From Voacanga thouarsii (Eukaryota; Streptophyta; Magnoliopsida; Gentianales; Apocynaceae), in assembly GCA_026120185.1 (NCBI GenBank), contig JANUWF010001220.1, positions 682,001-746,000 of the forward strand: DNA of 64,000 bases, in the 5' to 3' direction. The notes below the pieces were generated by a model. It had not been told where the DNA came from. It saw nothing but the letters and a program-made list of their open reading frames with translations, and did not search any database. The translations under genes were made by a program, and so were the position numbers. Position 1 is the first letter of the stretch. Each line of letters begins with the position of its first letter. This document shows, in pieces, positions 12,610 to 23,483 of this stretch.

Positions 12610-13905
12610 TCAGATGCCCCCTGAGTCTAAAATCCAATGCAGTGAATTAGGATTGCAAAAAGAAACTTTACCTTCCTCTTTGAAGCTAGTAGTGAGAACA
12701 GTGGCTTGATTAGCTACAGGGTCATTGGTTGCAGTTCCCAACTCAGGTCCTTTCTTCTGTAGCAATTCAACCAACTGCTGATACTGCACTGCAGTTAATC
12801 CATAAACTCCATTGGCTGTCACATTATTATCCTGAGTTTTAGACTGTTGCATTCCCATTTCTGCAAAATTGACTGTTCCATCATGTTGTAAACCAGCATT
12901 CCTCTTTCCCTTATAGCCTACAGGATAGCCATGTTTCTTATAGCATTGATCCACTGTGTGTCCATTCAAGCCACAATGTGTACAATATAGCTATTTTCTG
13001 TTAAACCTCCTGAATTGCCCTACTGCATTAGTGAACTGAGCAGGCTGAAAATGAGAACAATTACCACCGGACAGTAGATGTTTGTTCTGTGCAACAGGAA
13101 CCACGTTTGATTCAACATTTGGATTCATGTTTCCAACTGACAAATTCTCATTCATTCTACTTCCTACTGTTAAAACAGAATGCTCTATAGGCTGAGTAAA
13201 ATTGCCTGCATTTGTGTTTCCTGTTCCTCTTTTTGTTTTCAAAGCCATAGAGAAAACTTGGTTTATACTTGGTAATGGAGTCATTAGCAGAACTTGTGAT
13301 TTCAAAGTAGCATAGTTATCATTGAGGCCTTTCACAAATCTAATCACACAATCACCTTCCACATATTTCCTAACATTACTTGTCTCAGCACAAGTGCAAC
13401 AAGGAATAGGTCTCAAACTTAGCATTTCATCCCACAGTGATTTCAGTTTAGTGAAGTATTGAGTGATAGAGGAACAACCTTGTTTCAAATTATGAATTTC
13501 CTCCAGCAGATCAGATAACCTAAGCATATCCCCTTGATTGAACCTCTCATTCAGTTCCTTCCAAATGTCTGCTGCAGTCTGGTTATACACCACGGATCTA
13601 GCTATTTCTGGAGTGCATGATTTCATCAGCCAAGCCATCACAAGGTTATTGCACTGTCTCCATGGCTTATGCATCCGATCTTCTACTGTTGGAATTGGAT
13701 TCAATGGATCTATGAATTGTTCTTTATGCTTGCAGGACAATGCTATTCGCATAGAACGACTCCATGTTTGATAGTTATTTCCATCTAATGGTGGTGTAAC
13801 CAGCACAAGAGATGGACAATCACTAGGATGGATGTAATATGGATTGGGGGCAACATATTCTGCAGTTGCAGGGATGAAATTTGCCATAGTATTTATGAAA
13901 ATCAA
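12610..13905 (-). pseudogene. gag: Gag and start of protease of copia copy 2
   Basis: Residues from 13905 down to 12991 form a gag capsid region of the Retrotran_gag/UBN2 type (LDGNNYQTWSRSM, AADIWKELNERF). A single in-frame stop near 12990 separates it from the zinc knuckle CTHCGLNGHTVDQC. The protease active-site DSG is reached near 12625, where a run of G appears to carry a one-base indel that throws the frame. These are light lesions compared with pol. Confidence 0.88.
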
Positions 13906-13947
13906 AGGAAAAAGGGACTTCTATGAGTCAATTTGAGCCCAGATCAA

Positions 13948-13965
13948 CCGGAAGCTCTGATACCA
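13948..13965 (-). other. Primer binding site of copia copy 2 (initiator-Met tRNA)
   Basis: The minus strand reads TGGTATCAGAGCTTCCGG directly after the 5' LTR. TGGTATCAGAGC is the standard plant initiator-methionine tRNA complement used by copia elements. Confidence 0.93.
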
Positions 13966-14322
13966 TGAAGAAACAGAAGACTTGAAAGCAGAAAAAAAAT
14001 ACAGAAAGGCAAACTGAGAGAGAAGACTTCAAAATTTTATTTCATCTTTCTAGAGAATAATCAATACAATGTCCTATATCACCTATATATATATACATAA
14101 GGAATAGCTATTTACAAATCTAAATATGATAATCAAAACAAAAAATTCAAATAAGAAACTTGATCATCAAGCCATCCTCAATGCATAACCGTCTGCAGCA
14201 TGCTTGGTGTGAGCTGCTTCTATTTCCCGTGCATGTGTGTGGCTGTCCTAGCTGGCTCTAAGTCAGTTGGTGTTGCTGATGTGTATGCTGATTGTGAAGT
14301 TGAGCTGGCAGTTGTTTCAACA
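13966..14322 (-). repeat. 5' LTR of copia copy 2
   Basis: 357 bases, TGAAG to TTTCAACA on the plus strand, adjoining the primer binding site on its left. It differs from the 3' LTR by about 13 substitutions plus one extra TA in a TA repeat. Confidence 0.95.
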
Positions 14323-14327
14323 TAGTT

Positions 14328-15529
14328 TTCTAAAGGGAACAAACAATTCTAAAACTTTTGGGGCCAATGCCACCCCCACTTCCGCTAAGAAATCCTATGT
14401 GTTCAACTTTTTCACATTCACCAAAAAAAGAATTAAATTTCAAACTCTTTTAACAATAATAAATTTATAAATAATTGAATTACTATCTCATTATATCACC
14501 CGTTCAAATTGGAACAAGAAGGGCATTAAAATGGAAACATTGTCTCATATAGTTGGATTCCGTTTGCACAGTGTCTTGCAAGATGGCTTATAATTTTGGA
14601 AGTCTGTTTTGGTGATCTAAACTTTTTTCATATATATTATTTGATGAGATTTTAATTATTTTAAATTTCTAATTTTAAAATTATATTAAAGAAGGTAATT
14701 TTTATGTGATAAAGAATTTTACACTTTAAAATCTTAGGTCAAATTATAAAAAATTTGTAAATTTTGATTTACGGAGACCATATATATAGATATAAAATAA
14801 TATAAAGTAAAAAAAATAAAAAATGTGCTCGGGTTCTTAGACCTAGTTAAAAATAATAGGAATAATAAATTAGGACGGCACATTTTATCCTGATGTGGAA
14901 TCTGAATTAAATTGCAAATTTCTTGTATTTTACTTTAATTTCATTCCAATCAAGTTGTTTGCTTCCATTTGAAGCTGTCACCTGCTTTCCACAACCATCA
15001 GGTCTACGATTTTTTTTGTCTTAATTTGGGTAAATATTGCATTTTATTTAATTATATTTTAGACTGCACATTCCTTTTCTTTTTTTTACTTTTTTCAAAT
15101 GGCCCGTTATGTTTTTAAATTACAACTACTTTCTATTTTTCTTTATTTTTTAAAAAATTAAGATTAAGGCTGCAATGACAATTATATAATCTAACAGATT
15201 ATACAAACAAATTTTTATTTTTATTTTGCTTTTCTTTTCCTTTATCCTTTTTTTTCAGTTTTTTTTAAAGGAAAAGTATTTTCTCATTTTCTATTGAGGT
15301 TTCCCTTCTATATTTTTCCCTTTTCTTTTCCTCAATATCAATTTCCCTTAGCCACCAATCAGCAGAAATTTCTTTCTAGAAAAATTCTTTCCCTTCAACA
15401 AAATCCTCGAACCTAATATGTAGGACCTATGACAAAGCAATTTAAATCGAATTTGGAGTTTCTTTTTCTGATGAAAAACACTTTTATTAAAAATTTTCAA
15501 ACAACCCATGCAAATAATAAAATTTAGGG
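14328..15529. other. AT-rich intergenic DNA
   Basis: No gene seen. Poly-T and poly-A rich, with short frames only. Confidence 0.5.
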
Positions 15530-15932
15530 CTCGTTAGAATAAAATTAAAATATAAAGACTAAAATCTAAATATTTAAGTAATTATAAATTGTGAAAATTA
15601 AAGTTTAAAACTAAAATTTGAAATTTAAAATCTAAATCTAAAATTTAAATTAATTATATTTTATTTGTTCACTATATTTTATAATTTATATTAAATATAA
15701 AAGAATATTAATAATTATATAGGTATTTAACATATTTAGACTTTAACTTAATTAATTTTTATTTTAATTAAAATTTATAAAAATATTTTAATACGTCTTA
15801 ATTAATTAAATGATAATAATTTGTTATCAAATATAATATATTAATTAAATATTAAATATTTTATATTTATTAAATATATTTAATAAAATAAATAAATATT
15901 TAATTAAATTATCAACCATATCCTTAATTTGC
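15530..15932. repeat. AT-rich MITE-like repeat, copy 1 of a local family
   Basis: It begins GGGCTCGTTAGAATAAAATT and ends ...TTATCAACCATATCCTT. The core phrase ATACGTCTTAATTAATTAAA followed by TTGTTATCAAAT recurs at 23092-23482 and 40495-41062. The ends are weakly inverted (GGGCTCGTT against AAGGATATGGTTGATAA). No coding capacity. Superfamily is not settled. Confidence 0.55.
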
Positions 15933-16409
15933 TAATAAGTAATAGCTAATGAAAGAGAAAAAGAGACGTGTTTGGTAGGAAAATATATTTGGTGGCCTAG
16001 CGGATCTATTTCATTATTGCTAGGTTGATATTCTTTTTTAAAAAAATAAAAAATTGATATACTCACCATTACACGCTCTTCTTTTATTTTGGAGAAAATA
16101 ACTAGCTATATAAATTACCTATCATACATTTTTAAAAAAATTATGTTATTTTAAATAAAATAATATATTACATATAATATAAATTTATAATATAATAATT
16201 TATTTATATCAATTTACTTAAATATTTTATTTTATTTTATTTTGAGTCAAGGTTCTCGTCAAAACATGAGAATCACGTTTACCCACAAAAGGGCAGTCTA
16301 CTCTTTCTTGTTGGAACAATACCCATCACCTTTGCCACTTAGTACTTTTTATTAGTAACAAAAATAGTAAGTATTCCTAAGAATCAAAACTCTGTATCAT
16401 TAGTTTTTA

Positions 16410-17059
16410 GGGCGAAATATACTAAGCCATTTATGAGCTTTTATAAATTTTAATTTTTACTTTCAAACTTTAAAATATATAATTTTAGTATTTGAATATT
16501 TAAAATACTTAAAAATAGCAATTTCGATCTATTATTCTCCTAAAAAAAAAGAGCAATTTTTGGTAATTTATTTGTCATTTTAGATCTATTTTTCTTTTCT
16601 GCAGAGATGCTAAGAAAATTACTATTAAATGAAAATTGAATTTGAGTTTCTTTACTATCCATCTAGAATCGAATATGATTTATTGCTTTTTTTTTAATCT
16701 TTATGTTCAAATTTTGTTTATTTAAAGATAAAATATATAAATTTTGTTGTATAATTAGATTCAAAAAGTAATTCCAAAACTATTGAGTTGCATAAGAGAC
16801 ATGGGTTAGATTTTGAAATTTTTGTTCATAAGATAAAGAAAGTCGAAAAGAAAATAACGAATTAAAATTGAAAAATAATATTTTAGAAGTAGAAAATAGG
16901 GGAATAAGGGTTAAATTTTAGTGGTCTTGTATTGTATTTGAACTTTTATAGTTGGAGGGATTATTTTTTAAATATTTTAAATATTTGAGAATTAAAATTA
17001 CCCATTTTAAAATTTATGAAGGATAATTAAAATTTTAAGAGTGACTAACATATTTTATC
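16410..17059 (-). mobile_element. Long-TIR non-autonomous element, copy A
   Basis: It begins GGGCGAAATATACTAAGCCA and its right end reads, reverse complemented, GATAAAATATGTTAGTCAC. Roughly 100 bases at each end are inverted copies. The interior matches the element at 59404-60194 in the opposite orientation, for example GCAGAGATGCTAAGAAAATT against the complement of the other copy. A target duplication is not clear for this copy, so boundaries are approximate. Confidence 0.65.
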
Positions 17060-17493
17060 ATTATTTTAAATACCTGGCAAAGATTAGATCTCATTGCTCA
17101 TGCAAGAAGAAAGAGATTTTTAAAACTATTTTTTAATCAAAATATTATTATTATTGTCGTTGTATTTTTTATTTTTAATCAATCAATGTTATTTTCTTTA
17201 AAATTTTGAACTTTTCAATTATATTATTCTATCAGTTAATTAGTGGTCGGCTTAATGCTTAACTGTTTTTGAGAGATTTAATTGCATTATAAAAATTTTG
17301 AAGAGGTCAAGTTCAAAACTTTAGCACAAATAATTTATAATTAAATCATTTTCAATGTAGAGAAGTTTTTAAGCTATAAAATTATGTTGAGATTATGAAT
17401 TTGGAAGTTTTAAGATTTCTAATAATGGTAACAAAATCTATTCAATTAAGATTAAGTTGAACTTTGGTTAATTGACGAAAGAAAACGATCATA

Positions 17494-17952
17494 TTCCCTC
17501 CGTTTTAAATTATCGGTCTACGTTAATTGATTATACAGAGATTACAAAAATAAAAATTTTAATTAATTAAATATTTTCTTCCATTTTTATCCTTACAATT
17601 CAATAATAAATATATCTCTTTATATTAAGAAGTATACAAAATCTCCAAAGTTTTGATATAACTCTAAATTATTTCTCTCTTTTAAGTATTTAATTTTTAC
17701 TAGAAAATGGATTAAAATATTATGAGTATTTAATTCTCTATCTAATTTATTATTGATATTTATTGAGAATTAACGAGATGAACATGAATATCAGAATTCA
17801 TAAAATAAAATTTTATTTTAATATGTTTGAGAAATATAATACTATTAAATATGGATAAATTTGAAATATTAGATCTTGATTTCTCAAGAAAACAAATAAT
17901 TTGAAACAAATATTAAATTAAAAAATGAACCGATAATTTAAGACGGATGAAG
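17494..17952. mobile_element. Stowaway-type (Tc1/mariner) MITE
   Basis: The left end reads TTCCCTCCGTTTTAAATTAT and the right end, reverse complemented, CTTCATCCGTCTTAAATTAT, both continuing CGGT. TA dinucleotides flank it at 17492-17493 and 17953-17954. The CCCTCCGT terminus and the TA target are the Stowaway signature. At 459 bp it is longer than most Stowaways. It has no coding sequence and lies about 350 bp upstream of the UGT start codon. Confidence 0.85.
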
Positions 17953-17954
17953 TA

Positions 17955-18300
17955 AATCTTAAAATGTTAAAAAAATATTAATCAATTTGATAAAAGAATT
18001 GTTAGAATAAAAAAAACAATAATATTTGAAAAACAAATAGGTTAAGTAAGAGAAGAAGAAAGGAAAAGAAGGATTCTTTTGTGGAAGAGACCACACAAAG
18101 TGGACTTCATAAACACAGCAGTCAATAAAGGCAAAGAACAGAGAAATGTGTTTCAGGCCAAGATGAGATTTGTGGAGTAATCGTCCCACAGTCACACACA
18201 CATCAATTTATATGTGTTTGGTCCTATTTTTTCCAACTTCATCTATTTCACCTTCTTCTCCATTTTCTCCGCAATTTTTCTTCCTCAACCTTGCAAAACC
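17955..18300 (+). promoter_or_regulatory. Proximal promoter and leader of the UGT gene
   Basis: The 346 bases between the Stowaway element and the UGT ATG must hold the core promoter. ATTTATAT near 18206 is the only TATA-like match at a plausible distance. The stretch 18230-18300 is pyrimidine-rich, as plant leaders often are. The upstream-extended open frame from 18214 lacks an ATG and encodes Phe-rich leader sequence, so it is treated as untranslated. Confidence 0.4.
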
Positions 18301-19767
18301 ATGTCCAGATCTGCAAAGGGTCTTCATATCTTGGTCTTTCCATTCCCAGCTCAAGGGCATATGCTACCGATTCTAGACTTGACTCACCAACTAGCCCTCC
18401 GTGGGTTAGCCATCACCATAGTGGTCACACCCAAGAATCTCCCGATTCTGAACCCACTTTTGTCAGCTCATCCATCTATTCAAGTCCAGGTCTTTCCTTT
18501 TCCTGATCATCCTACACTCCCTTCCGGGGTGGAAAATGTTAAAGATATTGGAAACCATGGAACTGGTCCTATAATCAGTGCTCTCAGCAAGCTTCAAGAA
18601 ACCATAATCAAGTGGTTCAAGTCTCAAACTAATCCTCCAGTGGCCTTGATTTCTGATTTCTTCCTTGGTTGGACTCAGAATCTAGCCCAGCAAATTGGGA
18701 TCCCGCGAATTGTTTTTTACTCTTCCGGGTCGTTTGTAGCTGCTATCTTACACCAAGTTTGGCCGAATCTTGAGTCCATTCGTTCACTGAACGAGGTAAA
18801 ATTTAACGATTTACCTCGGTCTCCATGTTTTCTCTGGGAGCATCTTCCTTCGGTGATCCGAAGGTACCAGGAAACAAACCCGGATTCGCAGGTTGTAAGA
18901 AACAGTATGATGGCAAATATTTCGAGTTGGGCGTCTGTGTTCAATACTTTGGATGCTTTAGAGAGTGAGTATTCTCAGAATCTGAAGAATTTCATGGGCC
19001 ATCATCGGGTCTTTTCTGTTGGGCCGTTAAATTTGGTGGGTTTGCCCCATCAAATGGGCCGAGGAGATCCAAAATCTCCTTCGAATGATGGTATCCTGAA
19101 ATGGCTTGATGCGTGTGAAGACGAATCTGTCCTATACGTTTGCTTTGGAAGTCAGGCATTTCTCAAGAAGGCCCAAATGGAGGCACTGGGAAATGGGCTT
19201 GAACGGAGCGGTGTCCGTTTCATTTGGGTTACTAAGCCAGTGACGGCCCAACAATTTGAGGCCGGATATGGATCGGTCCCCGATGGGTTTGAGGAACGGG
19301 TCTCCGGGAGGGGCCTGGTGGTGAAGGGATGGGCACCACAAGTGGCGATACTGAGTCACCGAGCCATTGGAGGGTTTCTGAGTCATTGTGGGTGGAACTC
19401 GGTGTTGGAAGCCGTTGTGGCCGGAGTAATGATACTGGGCTGGCCCATGGAGGCAGACCAATTTATAAATGCTAGGCTAATGGCGGACTATCTTGGAGTT
19501 GCCGTCCATGTGTCGGCGGGGATAGCCACAGTGCCTGACTCCGCTGAGTTAGCTAGGAAAATCAATGAGTCAATGAAGAAGGAAACAATTCATAGGGTAA
19601 AAGCAAAGGTGTTGAAGAACAAGGCTATTGAGGCAATTGGAAGCTGTGGGAGTTCCTCAAGAGATATGGATGGGCTTGTGAGTGAGCTGACCCAACTGCC
19701 CCATGTATCCAGTGAAGATAGGAATTTGGAGCCCAACGAGATTTTAACTGCAACAAGTGTAGCCTAA
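18301..19767 (+). CDS. UDP-glycosyltransferase, family 1, UGT89-like
   Basis: A 488-residue intronless frame, the normal size for a plant secondary-metabolite UGT. The ATG at 18301 was chosen because it precedes the conserved N-terminal strand by eight residues (HILVFPFPAQGHM). The catalytic dyad is His20 and Asp119. The 44-residue PSPG donor-binding box is complete at residues 344-387 (WAPQVAIL to EADQ), with HCGWNS intact and the final Gln associated with UDP-glucose preference. GVMILGWPMEADQ and the N-terminal pattern are typical of UGT89A/B, whose characterised members glucosylate flavonols, benzoates and other phenolics in the cytosol; the acceptor here cannot be predicted. No lesion is visible, so the gene is probably functional. 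Transposons sit about 350 bp upstream and 200 bp downstream. Confidence 0.93.
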   Translation: MSRSAKGLHILVFPFPAQGHMLPILDLTHQLALRGLAITIVVTPKNLPILNPLLSAHPSIQVQVFPFPDHPTLPSGVENVKDIGNHGTGPIISALSKLQETIIKWFKSQTNPPVALISDFFLGWTQNLAQQIGIPRIVFYSSGSFVAAILHQVWPNLESIRSLNEVKFNDLPRSPCFLWEHLPSVIRRYQETNPDSQVVRNSMMANISSWASVFNTLDALESEYSQNLKNFMGHHRVFSVGPLNLVGLPHQMGRGDPKSPSNDGILKWLDACEDESVLYVCFGSQAFLKKAQMEALGNGLERSGVRFIWVTKPVTAQQFEAGYGSVPDGFEERVSGRGLVVKGWAPQVAILSHRAIGGFLSHCGWNSVLEAVVAGVMILGWPMEADQFINARLMADYLGVAVHVSAGIATVPDSAELARKINESMKKETIHRVKAKVLKNKAIEAIGSCGSSSRDMDGLVSELTQLPHVSSEDRNLEPNEILTATSVA

Positions 19768-19964
19768 GTGTGCATGCAAAATAAATTATTTTATAGCATT
19801 ACCTTAGCAAAATGAATTATGTGGATTGTGGAGAGAATCAGAGATGGCTTTTACTCCTAATAATTATTATCGGCAGAAAATTGCCCTCAATTTTTTTTAT
19901 TGAAAGCACAAGAATCTTCTTAGAAAAATGTATGATTTGGTCAGATCTGATTCATATCTCTATT

Positions 19965-22900
19965 TAGGCATGGTCACAGTCGACAAAAATTTCGGTTGAC
20001 GGTTAGTCAAAATGGTAAATCTCAATCTTAAATTTTTAATTTTAATTTCATGATTTGAGGTTGATTATTACAGTTGTGGTTGGTCAACTTCTAGTATAGT
20101 GGTTTTTTTTTTTGAAAATTTTTATTTTTAAAAAGTATAAAAAAATAAGCAAAAAAAAAAAAAGTTACAAACATAAAATATATTAAAAAAAGAGTTTGAC
20201 CTTATATTTAATTTTATAAAATTAAGTTGTTTATGTATCCTCTTAGGGTATAGAGGAGTTAAAGCGTTCGTAGTTCTCTTACTTTTTAATTCTTTTTTAC
20301 CTTTAATAATTTTTACTTTTAGCTGTTGTAGTTCCTTCTATATTTACGTTAAAAAATTTATTGAAATCTAGCTGTATATTTTCTTGTTGACGATTTTCAA
20401 CTCTAATCCAATTATCTAAACATGTTTGACCTTCCAAAACTTCCGGCGCCATTCTTGAGCAAGTTTCAGTCAATATGTTTCCTCCAACCCTAAAAACTTG
20501 TTCTACCACAACAGTTAAAACGGGAATAGGAAGAATCTCCTTAGCCATTAGTGTTACAATAGGAAATTTGCTCTCATTTTCTCTCCACCCCTTCAAGATA
20601 TCAAATCTTTCACCTGTTTTATTCCACTTCAAATTATAAGTTAGATATAATTCAAATTCCACCGTAGAACTTGAAGATTCTCTTAGTCGTTTTAACCTTT
20701 CTAACATCCTTTTAGTTGCCTAGTTAATTTTTGAAGATGCAAATATCAGAATAACAATATCTTGAGTTTCTTGGATAGCCCCACCATACTTTCTAGAATA
20801 TTCATAATATAAGTCGCGAATAATATTTCTTATGTTAGCTATTATACGAAAAATATCAAGAGGACATGTAAGATCTTGAGTACTACTATCATCTTTATCA
20901 TCATTATTTTCAATATTATGTTCAGAAAATGAAGAATTATAATAATAAATAAGATATTCCTGTAAACCCTCAATTCTCATACGCGGATCAAGAATAATAG
21001 CTACTAAATTAATATCAGATATCTCTAAATAATATTTTAACCATTTAGTTTTCACAGTATTAATACACGGAGATAAAAGAATATCACCAAAATATTCATT
21101 AAAAATAGTACTAACATTAACACATTCTTGAATAACTAAATGTGAAGTAGAATAATAAATACTAGATAAATTATAAGTAGCATCATTAAATATTTTTAAA
21201 ATATATAAAATACCAAACACTCTATTGTTGAGAAAACAAATGTATTTCAACAGCTCTATTTGCAAAAAAAAAAAAAGAAAAAAAAAGCATATAAAAGTTC
21301 TTTATATGGAAAAGATTCATTTAACAATTCACATGTTGAATTCTATCTATTTGGGACATCTTTTAGAAATTATTTTGGTTTCATGTCATTACGTCTACAA
21401 AATTGGCTCCATTCTTTTTTAATTGTAAGTCTAAGCCGTGAATAAGAAAAAACAGCTTTTAATGGTTTAATATAAAAATCAAGACTTTTTAAATCATCTT
21501 GTACATATAAGTTTAAAATATGACATATACATATAACGTGAAAAAATTTACCTCCAAAAGTTGGCTCAATTAAATTTTTAAGACTAGTAATTGAAACAGT
21601 ATTTGCACTTTCGTTATAAAAAAAAATCGAAAAAAATTTATTCACTATACCATATTCTTCCAAAATAACAATTAATAATTGACAAATATTTTCAACAGAA
21701 TATAGACCATCAAAGGCCCTATAAGCAATTAATCATTTTTTAATATTTCATCCATTATCTACCCAATGATATATAACAATCATATAAGAATGAGTTTGCC
21801 AGTGATCACTCCAAATATCACTACATAAAGAAATTTTACTAGGCAAATTTTAAAAAAATTTGAGTTAATTGATTTTTACTTTTCCCATATAATTTTTTAA
21901 GTATACGTGTGAGGGTAGTGCGAAGAACACGATATGCAGTTGGATTTTAAGCATTTTGACAATATTTATTAAATTGTAATTTTTCGTCAAAACTAAATGA
22001 AAGATATTCTACAGCTACCATTTTAGCTAATTCTTCTCTATTTTCTTTATCAGTATATTTAAATAAACTAATAAACAGAGTAGAATTAGTAGTATTAGTA
22101 GTAGTGTACCCGATAATTTGTTATTGTTTGGAATTCAAACCGAACTCTTGAGGATAGTGCCTTCTTAAATGTTGAGGGAGCGTGTCATAACCCAATCCTT
22201 GCTTGAATCCATATAATTTAAGAATACTAGTGCAATAATTACACTTGACTTTCATTTGATGACATTTTTGTGAGAGTAAAATGCTTGGTGAACATATCAG
22301 CTTCTCTTTTTCGCATTTTCTTTGGTGTAACATCGGTTTGTAAATCACTTTCTTGAGGATGTTATTGAATTTCAACTTTTTCATCATTAACTTGTATTGG
22401 TTGATTAATTGTTGAAGTAGAAAATGTCGCTAGAAAAAAAATTGGATCAAAACTAAAAACTCATTGATAACTGAATAGAGTAGTAAAAGTCTTCGGTTGA
22501 AAATTTAGATTAAAATTAGCACTATCACTCATTTTTTCCTTACCCGTAGAGTTACTTGGATGAGATATTTTTTTTTCAAAAAAAAAAAATATGTATAACA
22601 AAGAGTTAAAAGAGTTGAGAGAGAGAGTTGGGTGTTGAGAAGTAAAAAATTCAATAAATTTATACCTATTTATAGAGAGGGGTGAGGAGTTAACAAAAAA
22701 AGAAATCTAGCCGTCAACGACCAAAAGTTTCAAAATGGCCATAATGGCTGTGTGGGCCCACAACCATAATGGCTTCCTTTTTATTTTTTATTTTTAAATA
22801 TTTTTTTCATTGACATGTGTTAGCATATTACGTTGACACGTGTCAATTAAAAAATAAAACCGACAGTTTAAATTGTTGGTTGACAATTGGAAAAAAACTC

Positions 22901-23023
22901 CAACCTGAACTGGACCGTTAGTCATGGTTCAAATCATAAACCGTGGTCAACGATTTTTGAACCGTTGACTCCAGTTTCGGTCTACGATTCAACCGTGGAT
23001 AAATTGAACCAAAGCCATGCCTA
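19965..23023 (-). mobile_element. hAT-superfamily DNA transposon, degenerate
   Basis: Termini are TAGGCATGGTCACAG on the left and, reverse complemented, TAGGCATGGCTTTGG on the right, giving a 9-bp inverted repeat. An 8-bp target duplication flanks it: TCTCTATT at 19957-19964 and TCTCTATC at 23024-23031, one mismatch. The 8-bp duplication, the TAGG terminus and the encoded BED and hATC domains all fit hAT. Subterminal regions hold repeated AACCGT/ACGGTT and GTTGAC words, likely transposase-binding sites. Confidence 0.92.
20303..22387 (-). pseudogene. hAT transposase (BED-type, ZBED/RICESLEEPER-like), broken
   Basis: Reading leftward: a BED zinc finger (KVKCNYCTSIL ... LPQHLRRHYPQEF) at 22387-22121. 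Catalytic-core pieces follow at 21663-21370 (around HVICICHILNLYVQD) and 21265-20720, which contains the hAT RNase H-fold segment near INLVAIILDPRMR. The C-terminal hAT dimerisation domain is at 20707-20303 (KFPIVTLMAKEILPIPV ... CLDNWIRVE). The pieces lie in different frames with stops between them. It therefore cannot supply transposase, though it may have been a transposition substrate. Confidence 0.9.
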
Positions 23024-23091
23024 TCTCTATCCACCTTATATTGGAAGGGGGAAAAAATGGAAAGCAAGGTAATTTTTGTTTACTTTAGGAC

Positions 23092-23482
23092 TCGTTTGAT
23101 AAATTAAAATTGAAGGTTAAAGTTTTAATATTTTAGTATTGAATTTTAAAAATTAAAATCTGATCACTGAATTTTAAAATTTGAATTAATTATAATTTAT
23201 TTTTATATTGTATTTTATTAAAATGTAATTAAATTTAAAAATATTAATAATTATATTAATATTTAATATATTTAGATTTCAAACTTAAATAATTTTTAAG
23301 TAACTTAAAATTTATAAAAAATTTCAATACATCTTAATTAATTAAATAATAAATAAAATCTATTATCAAACATACTTAATTAATTAAGTACTTAATATCA
23401 TCCACTATCAAATACATCTAATAAAATAAGTCATTAATTAATTAATTTTAAATATTTAATTAAATTACTAAGCATGCCTTAG
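23092..23482. repeat. AT-rich MITE-like repeat, copy 2
   Basis: Starts GGACTCGTTTGATAAATTAA and ends ATTACTAAGCATGCCTT. It shares ATACATCTTAATTAATTAAA and TTATCAAACATACTTAATT with copies at 15530 and 40495. The right end reverse complements to AAGGCATGCTTAGTAATTTA, loosely matching the left end. It abuts the 5' end of the LINE. Confidence 0.6.
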
Positions 23483-23483
23483 T

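Larger units (their letters stand above)
9226..14322 (-). mobile_element. Ty1/copia LTR retrotransposon (copy 2), minus strand
   Basis: LTRs at 9226-9580 and 13966-14322 flank a minus-strand gag-pol. A perfect 5-bp target duplication TAGTT lies at 9221-9225 and 14323-14327. The primer binding site and polypurine tract are both present in the right places for minus-strand orientation. Hand alignment of the LTRs gives about 13 substitutions and one 2-bp TA-repeat indel in 355 bases, near 3.7 percent, so it is younger than copy 1. The reading frames are broken in several places. It is a different family from copy 1: LTR, gag and primer site do not match. Confidence 0.97.

Noticed and set aside
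18214..18300. Upstream extension of the UGT frame by 29 residues
   Set aside because: It begins at a non-ATG codon and adds hydrophobic sequence not found in UGTs. The ATG at 18301 gives the family's normal N-terminus and places the catalytic His at residue 20.
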